Shown here in pieces: positions 20,129-30,949 of a stretch of DNA of 57,324 nt. How positions within the stretch are numbered: the stretch's first letter is position 1; every line of letters begins with the position of its first letter. Origin of the DNA: Welwitschia mirabilis (lineage: Eukaryota; Gnetophyta; Gnetopsida; Welwitschiales); the NCBI GenBank assembly GCA_051453625.1, contig JBOZIK010000001.1, positions 284,258,165 to 284,315,488 on the forward strand, read 5' to 3'. The notes below the pieces were generated by a model, which saw nothing but the letters and a program-made list of their open reading frames with translations, searched no databases and was not told the DNA's origin. The translations under genes were made by a program, and so were the position numbers.

Positions 20129-20340
20129 GACGTCCACTCCTCTACCCAAGATGTCTAAATCTACACTTAAAAAACTCTATTAGGATGTTTGCACTTCAAC
20201 TTAGAACATTTAGACTCGTGACTAGTTAGAATGTACTGGGACATTTGAGACTTAGAACTGGGATGTTCAGCCCTTGTTTTAGTTTTTTGTAAAAAATGCT
20301 CTTTAAAACTGGGACATCTAATCTTTTTTCTTGGGACATC
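20129..20340 (+). repeat. Paired GACGTC-like array in U3 of LTR C
   Basis: Motif starts are 20129, 20150, 20184, 20205, 20240, 20262, 20313 and 20335, with distances 21, 34, 21, 35, 22, 51 and 22. This is the same spacing as LTR B, although only the first motif still reads GACGTC; the rest have decayed to GATGTC, GACATC or similar. Confidence 0.9.
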
Positions 20341-20374
20341 CAGTCAGCTATCCATTGTCACGGAAAAAGGATTT

Positions 20375-20383
20375 CATATAAAT
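20375..20383 (+). promoter_or_regulatory. TATA box of LTR C
   Basis: CATATAAAT, 40 bp after the last palindrome, as in LTR B. Confidence 0.6.
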
Positions 20384-20559
20384 ATTAGATACAGAATTCA
20401 AAGCATAAAGGGCTAGGAGATGGTATCTAATGGCACACTCATCTAGACAAGCACTGCTTAGTGTTTTTTTATTTAAAACTTCTTATAAATCAAGTTTAGT
20501 AGATTGTACAACACACCAAACTGTGGAAATATTATTTGTACATCAAATCCAGAGAAACA

Positions 20560-20562
<3 letters not shown>

Positions 20563-20592
<30 letters not shown>
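20563..20592 (+). repeat. (CT)n microsatellite in LTR C
   Basis: About 30 nt of CT repeat at the same LTR position as in B. Confidence 0.95.
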
Positions 20593-20594
<2 letters not shown>

Positions 20595-20985
20595 GGTTAT
20601 ATCTAAATTAAACTAGGGATTATTGATTTCCTCTAAATATAATTTATGTTAAGGAATCTAAGCATCTAAGACTTATTTCTCATCAGGCTTCTCTCTATTA
20701 TTCTTCTCTGTTGTTGCTCAAGCAAGAGCAAATCCTGTGATTTCAACCTTGGCTAAAGGGTGATTGTACTAAAGAGATCTATTAATTAAGGGAGGTTGAA
20801 AGCTTATGCTGTCTCTTGAGAGTGGAGTAGGCTTGGAAAGCCGAACCACTATAAAATCTGATAGTCATTTTCTAGTGCATTATTTAGCATTTGATTTTAT
20901 TTCACTATGCTTAATTATTGTTATATTTTTATATAAATTTAAAAACCTTATTCACCCACCCTTTAGGATGTTTTTGATCCTAACA

Positions 20986-21394
20986 TAGTGGAATTATTAT
21001 CTTGTAATTTGTTAAAAAGAACAAGAAAATGGGTCCAAAATGTAATCTTTATAGCTGTTTGCTAATCTTCAGCTTGATTAGTTCTATACATAAATACTTA
21101 TAGAATGATTCGAAGAGTTCCTGAGTTGGAATTCAACTCTTATAAACAAACTTATATGGTTAAGAAATCAAGGTATGTTAAACCTATTAATGAAATTAAA
21201 TCATCTGACGTAGTGCTGCTTACATTGTACTCTCCTTTAAAGGCACTTAGCTTGCTTCTTAAAAGAGATAAATTGAACTCGATGTGGGTGTTCCTCAAAA
21301 TCATCAAGCTAGTAACCCCTTGAGAAAAATATTAACCCCTAGCAAATTCACTTGTTTCTATAAGCAAAGTGCTATCCATTGCCAAAATAAACAT
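20986..21394. other. Spacer between element C and the oxoprolinase fragment
   Basis: This holds a 72-codon open frame (21105-21323, plus) of ordinary composition that I do not recognise. It could be decayed flanking gene DNA. Nothing else is seen. Confidence 0.4.
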
Positions 21395-22015
21395 CCATAG
21401 TTTCCTTTTCATTTTTGGTTCTCCTACAAACTTTTCAATTACTATTGATCTCAATATATTGGTTGCCCCAGTATCCTAAACTCTAACTTCAGTAATGAAA
21501 ATGTATTTTTTAAGGAGCTTGAAACCATCCTCTTATTGAAAGTATTTTACAAATACTCTAGTAAAGTTGAGACTCCCATCATTAGAATTCTTTATCATCA
21601 TTGTAATGTTTGTACCTTCATATATCAAATTCAAGTATAACTCTATTTACATATTTTCATCTCTAAAGCTTTACATTTTGAGGTAATTTATTACTTATTT
21701 TATCAAAGTAAATGCATGATTTGTTACCTCTCTAAGAGACTTGAACCCATAGAAAATAGTGTATGTCTCTTGTGCTTCTTTGACAACATTAGCAAGTCCC
21801 ATGCCATATGAACTTAAAATACCATAGTACCTAGGGATAATTGCTTCCTTAATGCCTAAAGATCTTGCTATAGCACATGCATGATGAGGCCTAGCACTTT
21901 CAAAGCAAGAAAGGATGTGTTTTTCTACTTCATGATCTTTCATCTTAGTCAGTTGTTGAATAGGCTGGTACATAAGCTCATTTGCAACATCTATGAATCC
22001 CTATACAATTTCCTC
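21395..22015 (-). pseudogene. OXP1: 5-oxoprolinase (OXP1) gene fragment, broken
   Basis: 5-Oxoprolinase opens 5-oxoproline to glutamate, with ATP, in glutathione turnover in the cytosol. On the minus strand from 22015 one frame reads EEIV-stop-GFIDVANELMYQP, PIQQLTKMKDHEVEKHILSC, then HHACAIARSLGIKE, RYYGILSSYGMGLANVVKEA and YLNLIYEGTNITMMIK, all strongly like the hydantoinase-A half of plant OXP1. The frame holds for about 180 codons with only substitutions and five or more stops. It then shifts near VYFGNG (about 21410). The usual catalytic-domain GGAGP motif is degraded to ESARP. The full enzyme has over 1200 residues, so most of the gene is missing. The Athila-type LTR begins about 10 bp upstream. 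Confidence 0.85.
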
Positions 22016-22024
22016 TATAGTTAT

Positions 22025-23480
22025 TGTTTAGTGTATAGTAGTGAATTAGATTTAACAAGGGAGGAACCTAATATTATTCTTCTACAGGGATATATGTAGT
22101 AACTTTTACAAAAGAAACATGATTATTCTATCTTATAATGAAACTTAAAATAAAAGAAAAATTAGAAAGTTTGGGAAAAAAGTAATCATTGGTTGACAAC
22201 GCAAGAGAACAAAAATGCCCCAAGGATCTAATCGATTCACCCAATACTTCACCTTTTCTCTAATGATTCTTGTATTCCAAGATACATTTACAATCATCAA
22301 ATCATTAAGGCTCAGTATAGAGGCATAATCTCATCCACCACATGAGTGTTAGTAAGCTATCCAGTTTAACTAATTCTTCATAGCAAATCATAAGCACAGA
22401 AAGTATGAATAAAAATGCATAAAATCCATTAAATGATAGTAATTACAATAGACTAGAATTAACCTCAAATAACTCACTCGATATGAAAGAACTTGAAATT
22501 AAATAAGTTTTATCTAAAGATTGCTAATACCTATTTCTATGTATTAACAATAAAAGAATAAAACCTACTTAAGAACTAGTCTTATCTAAATATTGCTAAT
22601 GACAAATTAATTATGTAATAATAGTAAAAAGATTTAAACCAATTCTTATATTAATAATCTAAAATAAATATACATTACATCAAATGAAGAAAGATGAAGA
22701 AGAAAGACTCCTCAACTAGCCTTAGATCATTTCGCCCTCAAGAAAGTTGATTAAAACACCATGACGTCCTAGCCTCTAAGTCTTTCCCATATTAAGTTGA
22801 TTAAAATATGTTTATAATGAGGGCTTAAGTCCCATTTATAAATGAGGGAAGGATTGGAAAGCATTGTTACGATTGCATTAGGTGCATGTTAGATGGGCGA
22901 TTACATAAGGAGGGTTACACTAATTGATTACTTAAGGAGGAAGTTACAATATTTGACATATAGCCACAAAAAAAAAATTCATTATCTTCTTATGCAAACA
23001 TGATGATGATGTGTTCTCTGATTTCTGATGATGCTACTAATGGATGTCATGTCATTATGTCTTTCACATGATCATCCTTATTTGCCACATGTTGTCATGA
23101 CATATTGTCTTATACTTCCACCAAGTGTTGTTAGGTGTGAAGGTTTATTCTAGAAAAATTCTAACTTATTCCATAGGTTAATTGTAATGATTTTCTCTAA
23201 TTGATATAAGAACATGAGTTTGAAGTAGATTTTCCTTAGAAGGCTAGTGACACTAGTAGTCCTTGCCAGAGGTACTAGTGTTTGATGTTGGAATTATTAA
23301 GGTTTCGTAGTATTCTCCAAAATCTAGTAAGAAATCTACTAATGTTAGGGGAAATTCATTATTTTATAAAAAATAATGAAAAAGGGTAGAAAACATCAAT
23401 ATGTAATAAAACAATTAATTTAATATTTCTCCCTATGCTAAATTGATCAAGTATACTTATTTGGAACATCAATTTTTGCA
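22025..23480 (-). repeat. 3' LTR of the Athila-type element
   Basis: This left copy of the direct repeat aligns with 27130-28582. Shared blocks include AGGGATATATGT, GATTATTCTATCTTATAATG, GAGGCATAATCTCATC and TTAATATTT-TCC near the end. It ends about 10 bp from the oxoprolinase fragment. Confidence 0.82.
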
Positions 23481-26400
23481 TGTAAACATACTCTCTAACT
23501 AAACTTTTGCAACTCTTAGTAAAAAGATGATAGAGAAATCGGGAACATGGAAAAATTAACTAAATAAAATTGTCAAGTATGGAGATGATAAAATATTTTT
23601 GAAAAATTTTGATTAACTTTTAATAATTAAGGCATGAAAATTGAAATACTTTTTTTAAAAAAGATGTCATACCCTTAAAGAGATGGAAAATTTTATGTAA
23701 GGATTTTGAGAATAAGTTAATTACATGGCTAGCAAATGATTTGGTGCAAGTATTTTAGGGAGATCATAATGCAAAGGCTTAAACTAAAATGCAATGTTCA
23801 AGGAATATCAAACATGCAAAATCTATAAATTCACAAGATAGAATACCTAAGTCAATGGCCTAATTTATTGAAAATTTGTAAATTTTATTCTAAATTTAAA
23901 ATGTGTCACATCATCAAGCAAATATGATATCCTCTAAGTAAACTTACAAGCACTAAAAAATCAGTTAATAAAACCTATAAGTAAACAAGTTAAAGAAAGT
24001 GAGCACAAAAGAATCTCCTAATCCCATCTTTTTAATTCCAATTTACCCTTTCTACAATCACACTTTATTTCTTATTTTAAGCTTGTTTGATTTAATTGGG
24101 CATCCAATGTTATGACATCTTCTTCCAATAGGATTAAGTATGTTAATGTATGAAGAAATCAGTATTGCATTGCTAGTGAGCGTTTATAGACCTGATGCAA
24201 TTAGACATTTCATAAATTAAATAGTTAGAGCTACATTATCAACAAGCGTCCATAGCCCTAATGTAATTAACTAAACCCAAGTCTTAATTGATCATTATAT
24301 TAGGTGCTTTTTGGAGATGAGATATTTCATTTTCTTTTAATTATTCCTTCTCATATTTAATAATTTGTTATATACAAAAAGGGGTTATTAGCTCATTATC
24401 CTAATAAAGATAAATCTTATTCCCATAAGATACTTAAAAAATAATTAACTCAGCATGAAAGTAGATTCCACCTTAACTCAATCATATTTTCCAATTGAAA
24501 TACCTTAAGTGAAACTAACCTTAATATGTTAGTTCAAAAATAAGAAAAATCTTTTATTAAAAATTATAAGTAAACTTAAATTCTACCTTATTCATAATAA
24601 TAATGTGATCAATTATTAATAGTTTATTCTGTTTAAGGCCATCAACCATGATCATCTAATCTCAGAAATTTGTAGATGAATGGAAAGAAAGGGTGATTGG
24701 TAAAATTTTATTAGGTGATGAAAAAGTAAAAGAGATGGATAATGGGGTTTGAGGTGATGATGGTTTATCCAATGTTGTGGGTGGAATTTTGGATTTTCTA
24801 GATAAACATGTTTAAGGTTGTGATTATATTGATGGTGGTTCTTGGGTGATTTAAGGTATGAAAGGGTATTAAGCACAAGATTTTTAAGCATGTTCATTTT
24901 TTTTTTCAAACTAAATTTTATTCTAAAAGAAAAATCTACTCTAAAAGAAAAATCTAATGTTTAAAATCACACAAAGGAGCAAAAGAATTTTCAAGGGAAT
25001 TTCCAAGGTATTACATGTGTGAAGGCTTAGGATGATTAATGTAATGGTTGGATGATGTGTCAAAATTATACAATGCCTTTAAAAATGAAAGAAAATCCTT
25101 ATAGATATTTATGCATGAATCCATAAAATTAGGAAGAACATCAACATTAGTAGTAAAATTTATGCTTCCTTAATTAGAAATTATTCTTCCTCTAGCCTAT
25201 TTATGTTTACTCAACAACTTATGCAAGACATCATTTTGGGGTAAAGACAAATATGAATTGGAAACCATGGGAAAAGGCAATTGATTATCAAGAAAAGTAT
25301 TAGAAGATGATTCTAAAGCTATAAAGGATTTGTCTTTATCATTAAGGTTTAAGTATTGCTTAGAAGATAAAGCTAAAAATGACATAATTTACCCAACATG
25401 TTATTGAGAAAAAGGTTGCTCATAAGATGGATTATGAACAAATCTTTGCTAATTCTCTCCTCTTTATATAGATTTTCAATTAGTTCTTTATTATGAGGTT
25501 ATTCAAGCAACAAAGGTTATGATTCAAAGAAGTCAATGTTATTTCTTTCATTTATGTCACTTATGAATTTGTCCTTTGTTGTGTAGCTCTCTAGTTTGCC
25601 TTCTTTCTCAAACATTTTCTCAGTTGCTACCAATTGATAATTGTCATATGTATCTAATCCTACTCCAAACTACTACCCATTTGCACCTCATTGATCACTC
25701 TCTAAAGCATGTTAAAACTTAAAGTCTTCTTGACTTTCCTCATAGAATTTATTGTAAATTACATAAAGGTTTTTTTCATCCTTCCTAAGTGATATGGTTT
25801 GGTTGTTATTTATGCTAGTTTCATTAATCCCTTCAAGGTCTTCAAGGCTCTTACATTTATGGAATGAAGGAAAATTTTTCTTGTTGTTTTTGTTTAAGAG
25901 CTCTAAATATTTGATTATTTGTTTGGACTATTTGTCGAAGGATTTTATCAATGTTTTTATTAGTTTATTGGTGGTTTCTTCTAAAGATTGTAACTAGAAT
26001 TAAAGTATGTTGAAAGAAGATTTAGCAACATATTCTAAAAATCTTTGAAAGGTACTTTCAAAGGATGACTTGGTGGTGTGTTAGGTATAAGAAGATGAAG
26101 AGTAGAGTCAAAGAATAATGAATATGAAAATGAGGATGAAGGATAAAGATGTAAGGGGCAAAGAAAGGCATGGGTCAAATTCTCTTAGTCTATAATAAGG
26201 GTTTTTAAATTTAAAGTTGCAAAGAGGTTGGTCTAGGTATGGATGGGTTTGAAGATACTCCTCAAAGATTTATTTAGATCAAATGAAGTCTCCTATAATG
26301 TGTTTGAGTTGATCAAGGTTTTGAAAGTTGCAAGAATAAATAAGTTAAAGATCAAAAGATATTTTGGAAAATAGGTTACAGTTTAAGCTAAAGATTTATA

Positions 26401-27110
26401 CTTTCTTAAATTTTCACAGTTTTGAAGGAGGCTTATTAGTAGAAAAGGTTTACAGAGTTCACAAAAGCTTTTTGTTTAAGTCACAGAATAATTTGAGTAG
26501 GAATGCCAATGACGCTAGTTAAGGAAGGTGGTGGCACTAGTCGTTTAGGGTAAAAACATTTGAAAAAGTATAGAGTTCAGATTCAGGCCAATACAGAATG
26601 GTTCAAGTTGTAAGGTATGAGAAATTTTAACCATACATTAAATTTAACTATAACTTAATTAAATTTAACATAGGAAATTATTCCTAAACATTTTAAATTT
26701 TTCAAAATTTTTAATAGAAATGAAAAACTAAATTAAAACTAAAATATTGACACAAATTTATAGAAATCCAGAAATACAAAAATAAATTATTAGAGTTTAG
26801 CCTTTCTAATTCATAATCTTGGTTCGGTTACACCTGCAAGAAAGTCATTAGACTTGTAACATGAAATATCGAATGCAAAAATGAAGTTTCAACTACTAAA
26901 CTCAATAATTTGGACTAGTTTAGGTTTTACTAAAAAGAACCAATACCTATCACTAGAAGGAAAAGAAAACATAAAAATAAAAAATAAAAGGACTAGTTTG
27001 CGTATCATTGGAACAAGAACTATTACCCACCACCAGAAAAATAAAAGCTAACTAAAGAAATTACCAAACGAAAATCATGTACTCTTGAAAAAAATCACCG
27101 TGCCAATATT
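23481..27110 (-). other. Internal region of the Athila-type element, mostly non-coding
   Basis: About 3.6 kb of AT-rich DNA between the LTRs. The only stretch with a sustained frame is 25713-26068 (separate entry). Short open frames near 24652-24909 (His/Pro/Leu-rich) and 25197-25385 have no recognised similarity. No polymerase motifs were found on either strand. Confidence 0.6.
25713..26068 (-). pseudogene. Possible gag remnant, coiled-coil-like
   Basis: On the minus strand one frame of about 118 codons runs with only two internal stops. It begins SSFESTFQRFLEYVAKSSF, continues LQSLEETTNKLIKTLIKSFD and KQIIKYLELLNKNNKKNF, and ends DEKNLYVIYNKFYEESQEDF. The heptad-like Leu/Ile pattern and the position recall the C-terminal part of Athila-type gag proteins, which carry a similar 'TxxSIxxLE' helix. 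The family assignment is tentative. It may be the only protein this element encoded. Confidence 0.4.
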
Positions 27111-27128
27111 CTCGATAACGATGCCAAA
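27111..27128 (-). promoter_or_regulatory. Primer binding site, Athila type (degenerate)
   Basis: On the minus strand it reads TTTGGCATCGTTATCGAG, close to the Athila motif TTTGGCGCCGTTGCCGGG, which is adjacent to the 5' LTR in those elements. The differences are mostly C to T or G to A. Confidence 0.75.
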
Positions 27129-27129
27129 A

Positions 27130-28582
27130 TGTATTCAGTGTAGCAGTGAACTAAATTTAACTAAGTAGGAATCTAGTATCATTCTTTCATAGGGATATAT
27201 GTGGTAACTTTTACAAAAAGGACATGATTATTCTATCTTATAATGAAACTTAAAATAAAAAAAAAAATCAAAAAGTTTGAAAAGAAAGTGATCTTTGATC
27301 GATGATGCAAGAGAACAAAAATGCTCTAAGGATCTAATTGATTCACCCAACACTCCACCTTTGTTCCCATTATTCCTATATTTTGAAACATACTTGCAAT
27401 TATCAATTCATTAAGACTCAACATAGAGGCATAATCTCATCTATCACATGAGTGTTGATGAGTTATCTAGTCTAACTGATCCTTTATAGCCCTTCATAAG
27501 CACAAAAAGTATGAATAAAAGTGCATAAGATACATCAAACAAGAGCAACTATAATAGGCTAAGAATAACCTCAAACATCTCACTTAATATGAAAGAACTT
27601 GACAATTGAATAAGCTTCAACTAAATAATGATAATACCTATTTCTATACACTAACAATGAAAGAATGAACCCTACTTAAGAACTCATCTTACCTAAATAT
27701 TGCTAATGCCAAATAACTTATGCAATAATAATAAAATGATTTAAATCAATTCTTATATTGATAATCTAAAATAAATATACATTATATTAAATAGAGAAAC
27801 TGAGGAAGAAAGACTCCTAAACTAGCCTTGGATCATTCTGCCCTCAAGAAATGTGATCAGAGCATGATGACGTCCTAGATTCAAGTCTTTTCCATGTTAA
27901 GCTAGCCAAAAGATATTCACAATGAGGGATCAACCCATTTTATAGATAAGAAAAGGCTTGAAGAGTGTTGTCATGATTGCATTAGGTATGCATTAGATGG
28001 ATGGTGATACCAAAGGGATTACATTAGATGATTACCTAAGGAGGAAGTTACAATATTTGGCATGTAGCCATAAAAAAAGATTTCTTGACTTCTTATGCAA
28101 ACATAGAGATGACATGTCCTCTAACTATTGATGATGCTTCTAATGGATGCCATGTCAAATATCTTTTATTTGTTCATCCTCCTAGCATTACATGTCATTG
28201 TTACATATCATCTTATACTTCTGTCAAGTGTTATCAGGTTTTAGATTTACTCTAGAATAATTCTGACTTAGCCCATAAGTTAATTGTGATGATTTTTTCC
28301 AATTAATATAGGAACATGAGTTTGAAGCAAGTTTTTCTTAGAAGGCTAATGGTGTTGGTAGTCTTATCTAGCAGTACTGACGTTTGGTATTAGAATTTCT
28401 TAAGGTTTTACAGTGTCCTCCAAAATCCGGCAAGAAACCTGTTAATGTTAGGAGGAGTTCCTAATGTCATTAAAAATAATAAAAAAGAGTAGAAAACATA
28501 AATATGTCATAAAAAAATAATTTAATATTTATCCTTATACTATATTGATCAATTATACTTGTTTGTAATGTTAATTTTTTGA
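27130..28582 (-). repeat. 5' LTR of the Athila-type element
   Basis: This right copy of the direct repeat lies next to the PBS. In plus orientation it begins TGTATTCAGTG and ends near TTTTTTGA; the left copy begins TGTTTAGTG and ends TTTTTGCA. Confidence 0.82.
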
Positions 28583-30949
28583 TGTAAATAATCATTTTCT
28601 TAGATAAGGGATCTTGTTACTTTCTATATGAGTTAATTACACTTGATAGTTTATGAAATTCCTTCTTAATTACTTGAAATCCAATGGCTCATTTTCATTG
28701 GATCCAAAAATAGAAAGGAAAATATGCTAGGATTACTCTTCCAAAAAGGATATTTGCATATGTGACTACTAATTATCTTCCCTTTTCTATAATAAAATAG
28801 GCTAGGATGGCCCCCAAAAAAGTCTAGTCTAACTCTAAAAACTCTAAGATAAAATTTTAACTTTAAACCACCACCTCAAGTAATAGTATTTATGTCAAGC
28901 TGTGGTGCTTAGATGATTGCACCTACAGCTTGAGTCTCCAATGCTTATTCATAACTTCCTACACAGTCACTGACATCAGTGGAGATACTGTCATGTTAAA
29001 ACTAATAAGAGGAATTTTTGTTTCCATGCTAAATGTAGTCTTGGCATAACCAATGATTCCTTTCTATGTAAATTTTCATCGAATCTAGGTAACCAAATAA
29101 ATAATCCTTGATCACTATAGAAACATATGCATCCATAGTAATGATGAACACTTTATAACTCTTTTAATCATTGGTATGAGGGTTGAGGATAAAGATACTT
29201 ACTTGAATCACAAATATTTTTCTAAATGTTCCATTGCTAATTCATGATCTGGTTAAATCTAAGAATCAATAAGAACCATAGCCAAGCATTTCATGCCTTT
29301 TCAACAAATGGTTTTAACTCATTCTTGTCTAAAGGATTTACAACATTCACCAATTCATCAGGGATATCTTTAATAATATTTTTTAAGGTTCTGTTTGCCC
29401 TTCCATTATAGGCTAAATCGAAACCCTTCAAGATTTACTTAACCATGATTGAGTGTTATTTTGAGACTAAAACTCCTCTAAATTACTAATCCTTTGAGCA
29501 TCCTCAAAGCCTAGAGTTTCTAAGGCCGAAGGCTCTCATTTTAAGGTAGTAGGCTATGGAAATTCGACTAAGTAAGCACCTATAGCCAATACTGCATATG
29601 AGAGAAGAATTCTAAGGCAATGAATGTTATAAGCACATTATTATTTAGGTCTATGTATTCATAGACGGTACAACTTGGGTTTAGATGTTGATGATATCAG
29701 TGTCAGTGGCTTTATCTACTTCACAAACTTCCCTTCTCCACATTAGCATTAGTGGAAGCCCTCGCCCCCTGTTTTCACTCATGTACCCATAATTTTAAAA
29801 CTCATCACTATTCCTTAGATTAAACTAAATGTTAATTTCATATTTGTAGATAGATAAATTGCAAAAGAGGTTAAGAAAAGAAGAGAGTATGCATATAGTG
29901 CTAAAGAGGGCTTTTACTAGGCCTTGGGGATCTCTTTATTGTTTCCTATCTTTCCTTCCTTTATAGGTGACCCTAGTGTCCCTTTTGAATAGACCTTTCA
30001 TCTTACTAATATATTTCAAGTCCAAAACTTTAATACTAAATGCTTTTTCTGTTGTGAGATTTTCATGATATTTTTCTTGTGAAAATTATGGCAATGATAG
30101 CTTTTATGAGATGGTTCTTATTATTTGATGACATAAGGTGGATAATGATGTTTTGAAAAGCTTTCTAAATTTTTAATCTATGAAAGCAATTCTAAGAATA
30201 AATAAATTGCTTAAATTTAGTGGGTCAATGCTAATTTTAGACAAAGTAGCTTCGAGCAGAGGTTGCAGTTCCTAAAGAAGAAATTATTCACCTATAGAAG
30301 AGAAGTATTTCATTAAAGTTTAAAATTAAAAAGGTCATACTTTTTCTAATAAACACCAAGAGGAGGTTTCCTCATTTAGATTTTACACATGTAGGATACA
30401 AAAGGGGCACATCGTAAAAGGTTTCTTTTAATAGATAACTTCCATGATTTCCTCACTTTTGTATAATAAGCTTGAAGAGGGGAATCTAACTAAGGCTAGG
30501 TTAAATTATAGAATATATAACACCTTTCCCTAGCTTTTAACCCAAGTAATTAATCCATCAAAAATATCAACTCATCTTTTGAGACTATTGAATAAGCAAT
30601 CTCTTCAACTACAATAATAAAAACAAACCAATTTAGAAAGAGAAAGGAAGAAGCTGACACCATTGATTTCTTTGAATTTGAATTTCTTGGACATAAATAA
30701 TTTAGGCAAATCTTGTTCAATATTTTCTTTATAAGGGCCTCCAAGTTTTCAATTGGGGTGATGTTGGTCCTATAACATGAATATTCTCTCTTAGAATATC
30801 TACGCTGTCATTCACAAGCTTTAATGTGAATGATCTAAAGATTTTATTTCTAGCTTAAATACTTATTATTATTTACAAAATTAAAATCTCTTTTCAATAG
30901 TTATCTTTATTAACACATTGACCCTTTCCTTATTTAATAGTTATTACTA
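28583..30949. other. AT-rich DNA, nothing firmly recognised
   Basis: About 2.4 kb without a clear gene. On the minus strand between about 29600 and 29420 a frame with few stops reads AYLVEFP-stop-PTTLK and ALETLGFEDAQRISNLEEF, which looks like decayed coding sequence, but I do not recognise the family. The continuation of the oxoprolinase gene was sought here and not found. Confidence 0.4.

Larger units (their letters stand above)
18958..20985 (+). mobile_element. Copia element C, 3' end
   Basis: This is a third copy of the copia family, present from the middle of the extra ORF to the LTR end. It aligns with 14256-16291 of element B throughout. Differences from B are mainly transitions, more often A/T here, so C looks more decayed. 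The 5' remainder is lost in, or left of, the gap. Confidence 0.88.
20013..20985 (+). repeat. 3' LTR of element C, complete
   Basis: The 973 bp run from TATTGAGTAAGG to GATCCTAACA, parallel to LTR B, with the array, TATA box and CT tract at matching offsets. The five bases after the LTR are TAGTG; the matching left target-site copy is not visible. Confidence 0.92.
22025..28582 (-). mobile_element. Athila-type gypsy element, apparently non-autonomous
   Basis: Two direct repeats of about 1.45 kb (22025-23480 and 27130-28582) in the same orientation flank 3.6 kb of unique DNA. Just inside the right repeat, on the minus strand, is a degenerate Athila-type primer site (TTTGGCATCGTTATCGAG). This makes the right repeat the 5' LTR and sets the element on the minus strand. 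The leader after the PBS is T-rich, as in Athila elements. No protease, RT, RNase H or integrase motif is seen inside. LTRs differ by many substitutions, so the element is old. Outer ends are accurate to about 20 bp. Confidence 0.75.

Noticed and set aside
21105-21323. 72-codon plus-strand frame next to the oxoprolinase fragment
   Set aside because: The composition is reasonable but I recognise no family, and the flanking DNA gives no promoter or gene context.
24652-24909. His/Leu/Pro-rich minus-strand frame of 85 codons
   Set aside because: The low-complexity composition reflects T/G-rich antisense DNA of the Athila-type interior. No family match.
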